Assembly (NCBI RefSeq): GCF_030348825.1
Contig: NZ_JAUCES010000005.1
Location: forward strand, 496,001 to 560,000
Reading direction: 5' to 3'
From: Fictibacillus sp. b24
GTDB lineage: Bacteria > Bacillota > Bacilli > Bacillales > Fictibacillaceae
Length of the DNA: 64,000 bases
Part shown: positions 23,433-31,798 of the stretch, in pieces
Layout: each line of letters starts with the position of its first letter
How positions within the stretch are numbered: position 1 is the first letter of the stretch
Notes under the pieces: model-generated
What the model saw: the letters and a program-made list of their open reading frames with translations, nothing else
What the model was told of the DNA's origin: nothing
Databases searched by the model: none
Position numbers and translations under genes: made by a program

Positions 23433-24446
23433 ATGGTCGTTTTGGTTACAGGTGGAGCGGGCTATATCGGAAGTCATACGTGTGTTGAACTGTTAAATGC
23501 AGGTTACCAAGTCGTTGTGGTCGACAACCTTTCGAACAGCAATCGTGATGTTTTGGAACAAATACAGCTGATTACAGGTAAAATTCTTACTTTTTATGAA
23601 GCTGACCTACTTGAGAAAGGACAGCTAGAAGCCATCTTTTCTAATCATGAAATTGAAGCCGTTGCTCATTTTGCCGGCTTTAAAGCAGTAGGCGAGTCTG
23701 TAGAAATGCCTCTTCGCTATTATATAAATAACTTAATCTCCACTTTGAATCTTTGTGAAATAATGGATAAGTATCATGTTTATAACTTGGTGTTCAGTTC
23801 TTCTGCAACTGTTTATGGCGACCCCGATCAGGTACCAATCACAGAAGATTTTCCTTTGCGGGCGACGAACCCTTACGGACAAACGAAGTTGATGACCGAA
23901 CAGATTCTTCAAGATCTTTCAGCAGCAAACCCCATGTGGAGTATCGCTTTATTGCGCTATTTTAACCCGATTGGTGCTCACGAGAGCGGTCTGATTGGAG
24001 AAGATCCAAAAGGTATTCCAAACAACTTACTACCTTATATTTCTCAAGTGGCTAGCGGGCAGCTGCCTCATCTTTCAATCTTTGGATCGGACTATGAAAC
24101 ACATGACGGGACAGGGGTACGAGACTACATTCATGTGGTAGATTTGGCAATTGGACATGTAAGTGCATTGAAATATCTAAGTCAGTCATCAGGGGTAGAA
24201 ACTTTCAATTTAGGGACAGGTATAGGTCATAGTGTGCTTGAAATGGTGCATGCTTTTGAACAGGCAACAGGGCAGCGGATTGTGTACCACGTTCAAGAGC
24301 GACGGGCAGGGGATGTGGCTGTATGTTTTGCTGATCCTTCAAAAGCCAATCGAATATTAAAGTGGGCAGCAAAAAGAAGTGTATTTGAAATGTGTCGAGA
24401 TGCATGGAAGTGGCAAACGCACTCACGCACTCTAAAGAACGGGTAA
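23433..24446 (+). CDS. galE: UDP-glucose 4-epimerase (copy 1)
   Basis: A 337-residue SDR-type epimerase interconverting UDP-glucose and UDP-galactose with bound NAD. It has the cofactor motif GGAGYIGSH near the N-terminus, FSSSATVYGDP with the catalytic Ser/Thr near residue 125, NPYGQTK with the Tyr-x3-Lys pair, RYFNPIGAHESG and GTGVRDYIHV. AAAGGAGG lies 8 nt before the ATG; an out-of-frame ATG 4 bp upstream is not used. It follows gtaB by 68 bp, with a terminator between. Family length is 330-340 residues, so it is complete. Together with gtaB it makes UDP-galactose, a typical building block of Bacillus matrix polysaccharide. Confidence 0.94.
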   Translation: MVVLVTGGAGYIGSHTCVELLNAGYQVVVVDNLSNSNRDVLEQIQLITGKILTFYEADLLEKGQLEAIFSNHEIEAVAHFAGFKAVGESVEMPLRYYINNLISTLNLCEIMDKYHVYNLVFSSSATVYGDPDQVPITEDFPLRATNPYGQTKLMTEQILQDLSAANPMWSIALLRYFNPIGAHESGLIGEDPKGIPNNLLPYISQVASGQLPHLSIFGSDYETHDGTGVRDYIHVVDLAIGHVSALKYLSQSSGVETFNLGTGIGHSVLEMVHAFEQATGQRIVYHVQERRAGDVAVCFADPSKANRILKWAAKRSVFEMCRDAWKWQTHSRTLKNG

Positions 24447-24497
24447 AAAATCACATACTTATTAAGTAATGCGGCACCTCTTTTTTTTACTCAAGAT

Positions 24498-24531
24498 GTT
24501 CTTAATTAAGAACTTTAACACCTCATATAAT
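24498..24531 (+). promoter_or_regulatory. SinR-type dyad overlapping promoter of small gene
   Basis: GTTCTTAATTAAGAAC (24498-24513) is a perfect dyad with SinR-like half-sites, ending 12 bp before TATAAT (24526-24531). It covers the expected -35 region, which itself is a poor match, so repression by occlusion is plausible. The gene at 24591 begins 60 bp downstream. Confidence 0.5.
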
Positions 24532-24590
24532 TAACATTCTTAAAACATAAGGTAGTAGAAACATTCCCTTTTAATGAAAGGCGTGGTTAC

Positions 24591-24824
24591 ATGATTAGGT
24601 TGAGTAAGGGCGGGTATGTGTGCCATTTAAATGGCCACCGTATCAAAGTGGTATACAAAGGAAACAATGTCTGCGAACTGTACCTGGAAGACGAACTTCA
24701 AGGAACAGCTCCATTTGATTATGTAAAAAAGAAATTAGGTCAGTTTGAAAAATCGTGGAACACCTCACAAATAAAAAACTATGAATTTAAAGAGTTTTTA
24801 TCTGAATTTGATCAGTCGATATAA
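24591..24824 (+). CDS. Small protein of unknown function, possible SinR-type regulon member
   Basis: A 77-residue basic/acidic mixed protein without signal peptide or membrane segment. The N-terminal half has beta-strand-like alternation (YVCHLNGHRIKVVYKGNNVCELYLED) and two cysteines; the C-terminal half is helical and charged. AAAGG precedes the ATG by about 9 nt. It has its own promoter with an overlapping SinR-like dyad and its own terminator right after the stop, so it is probably real and separately regulated. No family was recognised. A biofilm-linked role is inferred from the dyad alone. Confidence 0.6.
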   Translation: MIRLSKGGYVCHLNGHRIKVVYKGNNVCELYLEDELQGTAPFDYVKKKLGQFEKSWNTSQIKNYEFKEFLSEFDQSI

Positions 24825-24827
24825 ATG

Positions 24828-24858
24828 GGTGGCTTCCCGTGAGGAGTCATCTTTTTTT
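24828..24858 (+). terminator. Terminator after small gene
   Basis: GGTGGCTTC (24828-24836) pairs with GAGGAGTCATC (24841-24851) using several G-T pairs, followed by seven T. Confidence 0.6.
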
Positions 24859-24937
24859 AATTTTTTTCTTCTTTATGGCTCTTTTTCACTTTCTCCAAAC
24901 ACTTATAGATGAGTCAATTAAAGGGAGGAAGAAAAAA

Positions 24938-25813
24938 TTGAGAGCAGGGAACATTTATCAGTTTAAGCATTTGAGTAAATTTAAAAGTGTAGGAGAGTTT
25001 AACCAGCAGAAAGACAGGTTTCTTCAGCAACATCCCGATCTTTTTACCCAATCGGAGTACATTGCGTTTGAAGTGTTAAGTCAGTACAGTGTGGTGGTGC
25101 CAGGGGTGGCGAATGCGAAGATTGCAACACTTGTTTCCGCATGTGCCCAAAAGCAAGGAGGAGTATCCAGGGCTTCTTTTACAAGAATGCTGCGAAAAGC
25201 GAAAACAGCAGGTTTTCTTAAGATGCATAAAACGTATCGATCCAACGGAGGGTTCGCTCATAATGTATTTGTTTTTCACCCGATTGATGTAGCGAGTGAA
25301 ACACAAATGACGTATCGAGGCAGCGACAAAATCCCTTCAGAGAGTAAGGAGGAAGTCACAAAATCATCACCGGAATCTTTGAATCTCTTTCTAAATCTAG
25401 AAAATAAAGATCTAAACATACGTCAGGAAGAGAACGTTACTATCACAGCTCAATCTTCTTTAACGACTCCTCAATTTCAAGACCTGGATTACACGTTTGT
25501 TCCTGATAACGTTCCACAATCATTTACTCAGTCAGTCAGACCATTCTTTGATCGAGCAGAAGAGATCTATACGTTTTGGTACAAAGCACTAATTGCATAT
25601 AAAAAGTTTAACTTTCGAACACCGATTGAGCAACTGACTTCTACAGTGATTGAAGTGTTCAAAACATCCGTTTTCCACTATAAAAAACGCAAAATTAAAA
25701 CGAGTTTTACGCAATACTTCTATGGAACCGTAAGTGGTATGTTCAGTGCCGAAAAGAGGAGAGAGCAAGCAGCGTATCAAACAATACCTCGCTATAATTG
25801 GTTAGAGGAATAA
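24938..25813 (+). CDS. Predicted winged-helix DNA-binding protein
   Basis: The start is TTG 24938, 9 nt after GGGAGG; the frame is open further upstream through a terminator, but no ribosome site is present there. The 291-residue product has a helix-turn-helix/winged-helix region (~45-125: SEYIAFEVLSQYS, ANAKIATLVSACAQKQGGVS, RMLRKAKTAGFLK). A variable, Ser/Glu-rich linker and a helical C-terminal part follow (~195-285: PFFDRAEEIYTFWYKALIAY). This resembles replication-initiator-like or regulatory proteins seen in several copies in Bacillus genomes, but I cannot name the family. The position behind a SinR-dyad gene may be coincidental, given the terminator between them. Confidence 0.65.
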   Translation: MRAGNIYQFKHLSKFKSVGEFNQQKDRFLQQHPDLFTQSEYIAFEVLSQYSVVVPGVANAKIATLVSACAQKQGGVSRASFTRMLRKAKTAGFLKMHKTYRSNGGFAHNVFVFHPIDVASETQMTYRGSDKIPSESKEEVTKSSPESLNLFLNLENKDLNIRQEENVTITAQSSLTTPQFQDLDYTFVPDNVPQSFTQSVRPFFDRAEEIYTFWYKALIAYKKFNFRTPIEQLTSTVIEVFKTSVFHYKKRKIKTSFTQYFYGTVSGMFSAEKRREQAAYQTIPRYNWLEE

Positions 25814-25817
25814 AAAA

Positions 25818-25847
25818 GACTGGCTCAAAAAAAACTTTGAACCAGTC
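25818..25847 (-). terminator. Terminator of the 5'-nucleotidase gene
   Basis: GACTGGCTCAAA (25818-25829) pairs with TTTGAACCAGTC (25836-25847), one mismatch. The run of A just before it is a T-run on the minus strand, so it terminates the leftward gene; it may also end the convergent gene. Confidence 0.75.
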
Positions 25848-25862
25848 TGGTAACCATAAGTA

Positions 25863-27536
25863 TTATCTACCTACATCAACAATACGGCCTTCAACCACAG
25901 GGTTAACATTCACTAACTCTGCAACATAATCACGAAGGTTTTCCCAGTCAGATGCACCAAGATCTGTAACGCGTCCTTGCTCATAAGCGTTTTTGAAGAC
26001 TGTGAATCCGTCTCCGCCTTTAGCTGTAAACGCGTTTGTTGCAATTACATATTCTTGAGCAGGATTAATAGCTGTAAATGTTCCATCAGCGTTCTTAACA
26101 TCCATTGAAAGAACACGGTTGCCAGCAGCGTTTCTGCTGTCATACGTAAACTTCATGCCAGATACATGAAGAAAGCCGCCATTTTCACCAGGAGCTTGGC
26201 TTACACTGTGTTCAAGTGCTTCCTTAATTTCTGCACCAGTTAACTTCATTGTTGCAAGCGTGTTTCCAAAAGGAAGAGTCGTTAGTACATCACCGTACGT
26301 GATCTCACCTTGGTCAATGGTTGCACGAATTCCGCCACCGTTTTGGAAGGCCATAACTACATTTGGATTATAGTCTTTTGCTTTATCAAGCATACCGTCA
26401 GTAATTAAGTTGCCGATTGGTAGTTCATGAGCTCTTACACTGATAGGACTAGTACTCAATCGCGGAGCTTCTAGCGCATTTTCAGCAAAACCACCAGTTG
26501 GCATGTTTTTAATTTCATTAATCTTATTTGAGTACTTTTTCAAAAGTTCAGCGGCTTCAGGATCTTCTGATTTTGACTTAATTTCAATCAACTTTCCAGA
26601 TTGAGAAATAACTTTACCTTTTTTATCGAATTGAACATCTAACGTTCCTAAGTATTCACTATATTGATAGGCTTGTACGATAACCGTAGAGTCCTTTTGT
26701 TCACCATTTTCATCTGCTGAAACGACAACAGGAGCATTCAATTGTGTATGGCTGTGACCCCCAACAATGACATCAATGCCATCTACATACTTTGCTAGTT
26801 CTAGGTCGTTATCGTACTGTGGATTGTCATCGAAACCAAGGTGTGTAATCGCAACAATTTTATTTACGTCACGCTCTTCTAATTCTTTTACAGCTTTTTG
26901 CGCTTCTTCAATATAATTTTGGAATTCTACAGCTTCTGGACTAGAGATATCAGCCGTTTCCTCTGTTGTTAATCCAATAAAACCAACCTTTTCACCGTTC
27001 ACTCTCTTAATAACGGAAGGGTAGATCTTGCTGTCTTTTGGATTGCTTGCATATTGTTCTTTATATAAAGGGCTTAATTTTTCATCTTTAGAAAAATCAA
27101 CGTTCGTGCTTACAAAAGGAAAATCAGCATTCTTAACAAAGTCGGCTAATGCTTGGTGACCTTCAGGACTTGAACCAAGATCAAACTCGTGGTTTCCGAA
27201 TGTCATTAAGTCGTAATCTAATAGATTCATAAATTCAAGATCAGCTTGTCCTTTAAATTCGTTAAAATAAAGGCTGCCGGAGAATACATCGCCAGCATCC
27301 AGAAGCAATGCATCTGGTTTAGCTGCTCGCACTTCTTTGATAGCGGTTACACGCTTTGCCACGTTATCTAGACGAGCATGTGTGTCGTTAATGTGCATTA
27401 GTGATAAATTAAAGTTTGGATCTTTTTTCTTTGTTTCCTTTGGTGCTGCAAAAGATGTTACAGCTACCTGAGAAGAAATTAACCCTACTGCAAGAGTGGA
27501 AGCTAGTAATCTTTTAAACGTTTGATTCATTGACAT
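25863..27536 (-). CDS. Secreted 5'-nucleotidase / metallophosphatase (UshA-like)
   Basis: A 557-residue exported enzyme: a signal peptide ends near SFAAP (~30). A calcineurin-like metallophosphatase domain follows, with metal ligands in MHINDTHAR, DAGDVF, FGNHEFD, ITHLG and GGHSHTQ. The C-terminal 5'-nucleotidase domain (~365-540) has FQNGGGIRATIDQG and FTAKGGDGF, which bind the nucleoside. It hydrolyses nucleotides, possibly also UDP-sugars or cyclic nucleotides, outside the cell to salvage phosphate and nucleosides. No LPXTG anchor is present, so it is probably released or loosely wall-bound. ATG 27536 follows AAAGGGG by about 11 nt; a second Met two codons later is an alternative. Confidence 0.92.
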   Translation of the reverse strand: MSMNQTFKRLLASTLAVGLISSQVAVTSFAAPKETKKKDPNFNLSLMHINDTHARLDNVAKRVTAIKEVRAAKPDALLLDAGDVFSGSLYFNEFKGQADLEFMNLLDYDLMTFGNHEFDLGSSPEGHQALADFVKNADFPFVSTNVDFSKDEKLSPLYKEQYASNPKDSKIYPSVIKRVNGEKVGFIGLTTEETADISSPEAVEFQNYIEEAQKAVKELEERDVNKIVAITHLGFDDNPQYDNDLELAKYVDGIDVIVGGHSHTQLNAPVVVSADENGEQKDSTVIVQAYQYSEYLGTLDVQFDKKGKVISQSGKLIEIKSKSEDPEAAELLKKYSNKINEIKNMPTGGFAENALEAPRLSTSPISVRAHELPIGNLITDGMLDKAKDYNPNVVMAFQNGGGIRATIDQGEITYGDVLTTLPFGNTLATMKLTGAEIKEALEHSVSQAPGENGGFLHVSGMKFTYDSRNAAGNRVLSMDVKNADGTFTAINPAQEYVIATNAFTAKGGDGFTVFKNAYEQGRVTDLGASDWENLRDYVAELVNVNPVVEGRIVDVGR

Positions 27537-27694
27537 ACTATTACAACCCCTTTATTCAACTTTTTTCACACGTCCTAACTATAGCATTGAGGCGAAAAGA
27601 TGCTAGTCGAATTCTGTCGAAAATCGTAAAGAACTTTTAAAACTTAAGTAAATGGTAAGAAGGAACTAAAGTGCTAAGGTAATTTACTGCAAAA

Positions 27695-27726
27695 CAAAAA
27701 GCCTGCACATTGCGTGAGGCTTTTTG
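27695..27726 (-). terminator. Terminator of DUF3846-like gene
   Basis: CAAAAAGCCT (27695-27704) and CAC pair with GTG and AGGCTTTTTG (27717-27726). On the minus strand the stem ends in TTTTTG. It directly abuts the stop codon. Confidence 0.7.
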
Positions 27727-28029
27727 TTACTTCCATTTCTTCATTTTGTCTTTTAGATAATCCCTGACTTCCTCAGCTTCTGAACGATCCATGCTTTGGA
27801 AATCGACATCATGTTTTACGATAAAGAAACTGTCTTGCGGTTTTTTCTTGCCATATGTAAGTTCATATCCATTATCTACATTGCACACCATTTTAAAAGG
27901 GGAGCGATAGAAAGGCTGCATATCGAGCGGCCCGTTTACAATATTTTCGAACACTTGTAGATCATTATCAATTGATACAATGGCTGGACGTTTAGAGGGT
28001 TCAACCATAAGTACAGAAATCGTAGACAA
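27727..28029 (-). CDS. DUF3846-like small protein
   Basis: A 100-residue protein from TTG 28029, 7 nt after AAAGGAGG. The N-terminal half, VLMVEPSKRPAIVSIDNDLQVFENIVNG, matches the pattern of DUF3846-type domains (VEPxxxP, then LexxQxxVgG), small proteins common in Firmicutes, phages and plasmids and of unknown role. The C-terminal half is polar and ends in a Lys-rich helix. No membrane segment or signal is present. It has its own terminator. It may be a leftover of mobile DNA or a housekeeping paralogue; no mobile genes lie nearby. Confidence 0.65.
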   Translation of the reverse strand: MSTISVLMVEPSKRPAIVSIDNDLQVFENIVNGPLDMQPFYRSPFKMVCNVDNGYELTYGKKKPQDSFFIVKHDVDFQSMDRSEAEEVRDYLKDKMKKWK

Positions 28030-28226
28030 TGAAATACCTCCTTTTTATCCTACTTTTATCATAGTATCATAGGCTTGGAAAAATGGTAAGGGGTGTAAAA
28101 TGAAGAGTTTTGTCGAAAGATTCAAAAAACGTGAATTTTTTTAACAAAGTAAAAACGATCATGTTAAACCTTATTTTCATAAGCGGAATGTCTACGAAAT
28201 ATAATTCTAGAAAAGTATATGAAAAA

Positions 28227-28251
28227 AACCAACTCTTTGCAAGAGTTGGTT
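28227..28251 (-). terminator. Terminator of LCP gene
   Basis: AACCAACTCTT (28227-28237) and AAGAGTTGGTT (28241-28251) form a perfect 11-bp stem. The preceding A-run is a T-run on the minus strand. Confidence 0.85.
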
Positions 28252-28262
28252 CCATTTACCTA

Positions 28263-29204
28263 TTATTCTAAGTTTTCTTTTAATAGATTTTGAACGCGTG
28301 TTCTTTCTTCGTCATCTACAATGCCATAGTAGATGCCGCCGATCATCTTGCCTGAACTCTTGATTTCTGTTGATTCGATCTGTTTTCTCGCATTCTTATA
28401 ATTTTTTTGAATATCTTTCATCTCATCAAACGTCATGTTTGTTTTTACGTTTTCTCCTAAAATTGACAAGATGTTGTCGAATTTCGTGATAGAAGAGACG
28501 CGTGCTCCTTTATCAATGATTGATGCAATTACTTGACGTTGACGATCGTTACGCCCGAGATCACCTTTTGGATCTTCGTATCGCATACGTGAATAGGACA
28601 ACGCTTCTTTTCCGTTTAATTCCTGAACACCTACAGGGAAAGAGTTACCTTCGTACTCAAATGCCCGAGGGTTGTTAACTTCAACTCCGCCAACGGCATC
28701 TACGATATCACGGAAAGATTCCATGTTTACTTTTACGTAATAGTCAATGGGTGTATCCAAGAAGTTCTCTACTGTATCTAGTGCCATCTGCGTTCCGCCA
28801 AATGCATAAGCGTGGTTAATTTTATCTTCATATCCCTTACCGATAATCTCAGTTCGTGTATCACGTGGGATGCTGAACATGAACAGTTTTTCAGTATTCG
28901 GGTTAACTGATGCAACAATCATCGTATCTGAACGTCCTTTGTCACCTTTACGCTCATCCACTCCTAGTAGAAGAACAGAGAAAGGCTTTAGATTTTCCCC
29001 TTGTACAACTGGTTTAGGCGTATCCATTTTTACATCTTCTTGCATGTCATTTACCGCTGTTTTGGTTTTGTCATACAAGTAATACCCATATCCTCCTATG
29101 CTGAGTGCCGCTACTCCGACTATTATCCCAATTATGAGAAGTATTTTCTTCATTTTCTTCGCTACTTTCTTTATAAATTCATACCACATTAAGGAGTATA
29201 TCAT
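28263..29204 (-). CDS. LCP family (LytR-CpsA-Psr) cell-wall polymer ligase
   Basis: Up to 313 residues; the first Met has no good ribosome site and Met at 29153 (MKKILLIIG, 296 residues) is equally possible. One N-terminal membrane segment (ILLIIGIIVGVAALSIGGYGYYL) is followed by an extracytoplasmic LCP domain. It has LLLGVDERKGDKGRSDTM, the conserved Arg-rich SIPRDTR, KINHAYAFGG and YSRMRYEDPKGDLGRNDRQR, which bind polyprenyl pyrophosphate and metal. TagT/U/V-type LCP enzymes transfer teichoic acids or capsules from lipid carrier to peptidoglycan. It is transcribed divergently from the tyrosine-kinase genes of the polysaccharide locus and is therefore a good candidate for anchoring that polymer or the wall polymer at 1-10 kb. 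Confidence 0.92.
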   Translation of the reverse strand: MIYSLMWYEFIKKVAKKMKKILLIIGIIVGVAALSIGGYGYYLYDKTKTAVNDMQEDVKMDTPKPVVQGENLKPFSVLLLGVDERKGDKGRSDTMIVASVNPNTEKLFMFSIPRDTRTEIIGKGYEDKINHAYAFGGTQMALDTVENFLDTPIDYYVKVNMESFRDIVDAVGGVEVNNPRAFEYEGNSFPVGVQELNGKEALSYSRMRYEDPKGDLGRNDRQRQVIASIIDKGARVSSITKFDNILSILGENVKTNMTFDEMKDIQKNYKNARKQIESTEIKSSGKMIGGIYYGIVDDEERTRVQNLLKENLE

Positions 29205-29335
29205 GGGTTTTGAAACTTGAATATTCTAATTAAACTTTTAAATTACAAATTCATGACATTATGTTAGTATATTGTTAGAAACCGACCAAAAATTTCAAAT
29301 TTATATAAAAAAACACGTAATTTAACCGATAATTG

Positions 29336-29344
29336 TGCTATAAT
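29336..29344 (+). promoter_or_regulatory. Extended -10 promoter of the exopolysaccharide locus
   Basis: TGCTATAAT (29336-29344) is a perfect extended -10 element about 40 bp upstream of the chain-length regulator gene. No good -35 box is seen at the right distance. Confidence 0.5.
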
Positions 29345-29384
29345 ACATCGAATTAACACTATAAAATTACATATGGAGGCATAT

Positions 29385-30134
29385 ATGGAAGAAACGATTT
29401 CGTTAAAAGAAATTGCCGCTACACTGAAAAAACGGCTTTCTTTAATCATGATCATTGCTGCGGTGGCAGTAGCGGTTAGTGGTGTAGTTTCCTACTTTTT
29501 TCTAACACCTATCTACCAGGCTTCAACTCAGATCCTCGTAAACCAAAAAACAAGTGAACAGCCAATTATCGACGCCAATCAAATTAAATCCAATGTAGAT
29601 ATTATCAACACGTACAGCGTAATTATTAAAAGTCCAACCATTCTTGATAAAGTCGTACAAGAATTAAATTTAAATACAACAACAGATGCTCTTGTTGGGA
29701 CAATTACCGTAAACAGTGAACAAAACGCACAGGTTTTTAATTTAACGGTACAAAATGAAGATCCAGCGGAAGCGGTGAAGATTGCAAACGGTATTGCAAA
29801 AACGTTCAGTACGGAAATCACAGAAATCATGAACGTGGATAATGTAAAGATTCTTTCACCTGCTGTATTAAAAGATAACCAATCACCTATTAAACCGAAG
29901 CCATTATTAAACATTGCGATCGCATTAGTGGTCGGAGTGATGGCGGGAGTAGGCATTGCCTTCTTACTGGAATACTTAGATAACACGATTAAGACGGAAG
30001 AAGACATTCAAAGAATTTTGCAGTTACCTGTACTAGGGGTTATTCCGAAGATTTCTGTGGAAGATGAAAAAGCACTACATTCTAATAAAGCAGCTGCAAG
30101 AAACAGGATGGGAAGTGAAACCATTGGCTCGTAA
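29385..30134 (+). CDS. Polysaccharide chain-length regulator / kinase activator (Wzz, YwqC-like)
   Basis: The start is ATG 29385, 5 nt after GGAGG; an ATG at 29373 lies before that site. The 249-residue product has a Wzz domain with two membrane segments (~18-40 and ~175-200). Between them is an extracytoplasmic helical loop containing YQASTQILVNQK and IKSNVDIINTYSVIIKSP. A Pro-rich stretch NQSPIKPKPLLNIA precedes the second segment, followed by a short cytoplasmic tail, LPVLGVIPKI. In Firmicutes this tail activates the separate tyrosine kinase encoded next. The two proteins control polymer length and assembly. The 3' end overlaps the kinase gene, so translation is coupled. Confidence 0.9.
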   Translation: MEETISLKEIAATLKKRLSLIMIIAAVAVAVSGVVSYFFLTPIYQASTQILVNQKTSEQPIIDANQIKSNVDIINTYSVIIKSPTILDKVVQELNLNTTTDALVGTITVNSEQNAQVFNLTVQNEDPAEAVKIANGIAKTFSTEITEIMNVDNVKILSPAVLKDNQSPIKPKPLLNIAIALVVGVMAGVGIAFLLEYLDNTIKTEEDIQRILQLPVLGVIPKISVEDEKALHSNKAAARNRMGSETIGS

Positions 30135-30825
30135 ATTAAGAAAAACCATACAAGACTTAACTCAAAGAAGTCTTATTAGTCATATGAATCCCAAGTCTCC
30201 AATCTCAGAGCAATACCGTACAATCCGAACAAACATACAATTTGCTTCCGTTGACGAAGAGTTTAAAACACTAATGGTTACATCAGCTGGACCTGGAGAA
30301 GGAAAATCAACAACAGCTGCAAACTTAGCTGTCGTGTTGGCTCAACAAGGCAAACGTGTGCTTTTAATTGATGGGGACCTTCGTAAGCCGACCGTTCACT
30401 ACACGTTTAAGGTGAGTAATATTTATGGGGTAACAAATGTATTAGCCAGACAGAAGACTTTACAAGAAACGGCCGTTATGACGAAAATTCCAGATCTTGA
30501 TGTTTTGCCGAGTGGCCCTGTACCGCCAAATCCTTCTGAGTTAATCGCTTCAAAGTCTATGGATCAATTAATTGAAGAGGCAAGCACTCAGTATGATTAT
30601 GTATTATTCGACACGCCTCCAGTTATGGCTGTCACCGATGGTCAGTTACTTTCTAACAAAGTAGATGGAGTTATTCTTGTAATCTCAAGCGGTAAGACGG
30701 AGATTGAAGGGGCCGTTAAAGCAAAAGAGCTTCTTGAACACGCACAAGCAAAACTGCTTGGAACCGTTTTGAACGGAAAAGAGTTTAAAAAAGAAAACTA
30801 TTATTACTACTATGGTAACAATTAA
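30115..30825 (+). CDS. Tyrosine-protein kinase CpsD/CapB type (YwqD-like)
   Basis: A BY-kinase with Walker A SAGPGEGKSTTAANLA, Walker A' LLIDGDLRKP and Walker B VLFDTPPV. The C-terminal tyrosine cluster NYYYYYGNN is autophosphorylated in this family. The start is uncertain because the gene overlaps its predecessor. GTG 30115 (AGGA 6 nt before) or TTG 30124 both fit and give about 235 residues; the longer frame from 30064 looks unlikely. The kinase domain opens with SPISEQYRTIRTNIQFA. It acts at the membrane with the Wzz-type protein and is reversed by the phosphatase at 31006. It often also phosphorylates UDP-sugar dehydrogenases. Confidence 0.93.
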   Translation: MKPLARKLRKTIQDLTQRSLISHMNPKSPISEQYRTIRTNIQFASVDEEFKTLMVTSAGPGEGKSTTAANLAVVLAQQGKRVLLIDGDLRKPTVHYTFKVSNIYGVTNVLARQKTLQETAVMTKIPDLDVLPSGPVPPNPSELIASKSMDQLIEEASTQYDYVLFDTPPVMAVTDGQLLSNKVDGVILVISSGKTEIEGAVKAKELLEHAQAKLLGTVLNGKEFKKENYYYYYGNN

Positions 30826-30894
30826 ATTTGGCGACAAGTAACATAAACTTGCACGTAAAAACATAAAAATGCAAAATTCGACAAAAAAACCCCA

Positions 30895-30978
30895 TTGTAA
30901 AATTTGGTAGCTATGGTAATATAGCGATATGTTTCCAGAATTAAGCCGTTAGAACTAGTAAAATAGGTTGCTAGTTCT
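30895..30978 (+). promoter_or_regulatory. Candidate internal promoter and hairpin between kinase and phosphatase genes
   Basis: TTGTAA (30895-30900), 16-bp spacer, TAATAT (30917-30922) could start a transcript for the downstream genes. AGAACTAG/CTAGTTCT (30951-30958/30971-30978) forms a perfect 8-bp hairpin shortly after. B. subtilis carries its EAR RNA at the equivalent place in eps, but this 180-bp gap is less structured than the leader at 22225. Confidence 0.3.
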
Positions 30979-31005
30979 ATGGTCATGTAAAAGGCGGGAA
31001 CTTTT

Positions 31006-31773
31006 TTGATAGACATACATAGTCACATATTGCCGGGAATTGACGATGGAGCTCAAACTTTAGAAGAAGCGATTGCAATGGCTGATGCCGCAGTGAAGGA
31101 AGGCATTACCCATTTGTATGCAACACCACATCATAGGAATGGAAGATACGAGAATGATAGGTGTTCGATTCTTCATGAAGTTGATTTTTTTAATGGTGAA
31201 TTAACTGAAAGAAATATACCGCTCCAAATCATCCCGGGACAAGAGGTTCGCATTTACAAAGAAATAATAAAGGATCTCGACCGGGGAATATTTACACCAT
31301 TAAATAACGAGTTGAAATATTTACTTATTGAACTTCCTTCGAACAGTGTCCCGACATATGCCGCAGAAATTCTATTTGAACTAAGTCTTAGAAACTACCA
31401 ACCGATTATTGTTCATCCAGAGCGCAACAGTGAGATTATAGAAAACCCGGATCTGTTATACGATTTAGTCGTTACTGGTGCACTAACTCAAGTTACAGCA
31501 AGTTCAGTTGTCGGTAACTTCGGAAAGAAGATTTTGCAATTTTCACACGACTTAATCAAAGCGAATATGGCACACTTCATCGCGTCAGATGCACACAATA
31601 CAAACAGCCGTGGTTTTCATTTGAGCGGAGCTTACGAAATGATTCAAAAACAGCATGGAATAGACACAAGATATTATCTGCAAGAAAACGCAGAACATGT
31701 GTTAAAAGGCGAAAGTATCTATGTACCTCAACCATTGCATATACGGAAAAAGAAATTTTTAGGTATCTTTTAA
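31006..31773 (+). CDS. Tyrosine-protein phosphatase CpsB/CapC type (YwqE-like)
   Basis: A 255-residue PHP-family metal-dependent phosphatase starting at TTG after AAAGGCGGG. Metal ligands are [16 protein letters not shown] at the N-terminus, ATPHH near residue 42, GQEVR near 78, VHPERN near 136 and SDAHN near 193. It dephosphorylates the C-terminal tyrosines of the kinase encoded upstream and so cycles capsule assembly. Length is as usual for the family (~254). It lies about 180 bp after the kinase gene, more than the typical spacing, and 25 bp before the second gtaB gene. Confidence 0.93.
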   Translation: MIDIHSHILPGIDDGAQTLEEAIAMADAAVKEGITHLYATPHHRNGRYENDRCSILHEVDFFNGELTERNIPLQIIPGQEVRIYKEIIKDLDRGIFTPLNNELKYLLIELPSNSVPTYAAEILFELSLRNYQPIIVHPERNSEIIENPDLLYDLVVTGALTQVTASSVVGNFGKKILQFSHDLIKANMAHFIASDAHNTNSRGFHLSGAYEMIQKQHGIDTRYYLQENAEHVLKGESIYVPQPLHIRKKKFLGIF

Positions 31774-31798
31774 ATCTAAAGGAGGACAACAACAAACA

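Noticed and set aside
28067-28255. Minus-strand frame of 62 codons between the DUF3846-like and LCP genes
   Set aside because: It runs through the LCP terminator and has no ribosome site; composition is that of AT-rich non-coding DNA.
29579-30007. Minus-strand frame of 142 codons
   Set aside because: It is antisense to the Wzz-type gene, whose domains and ribosome site are clear.
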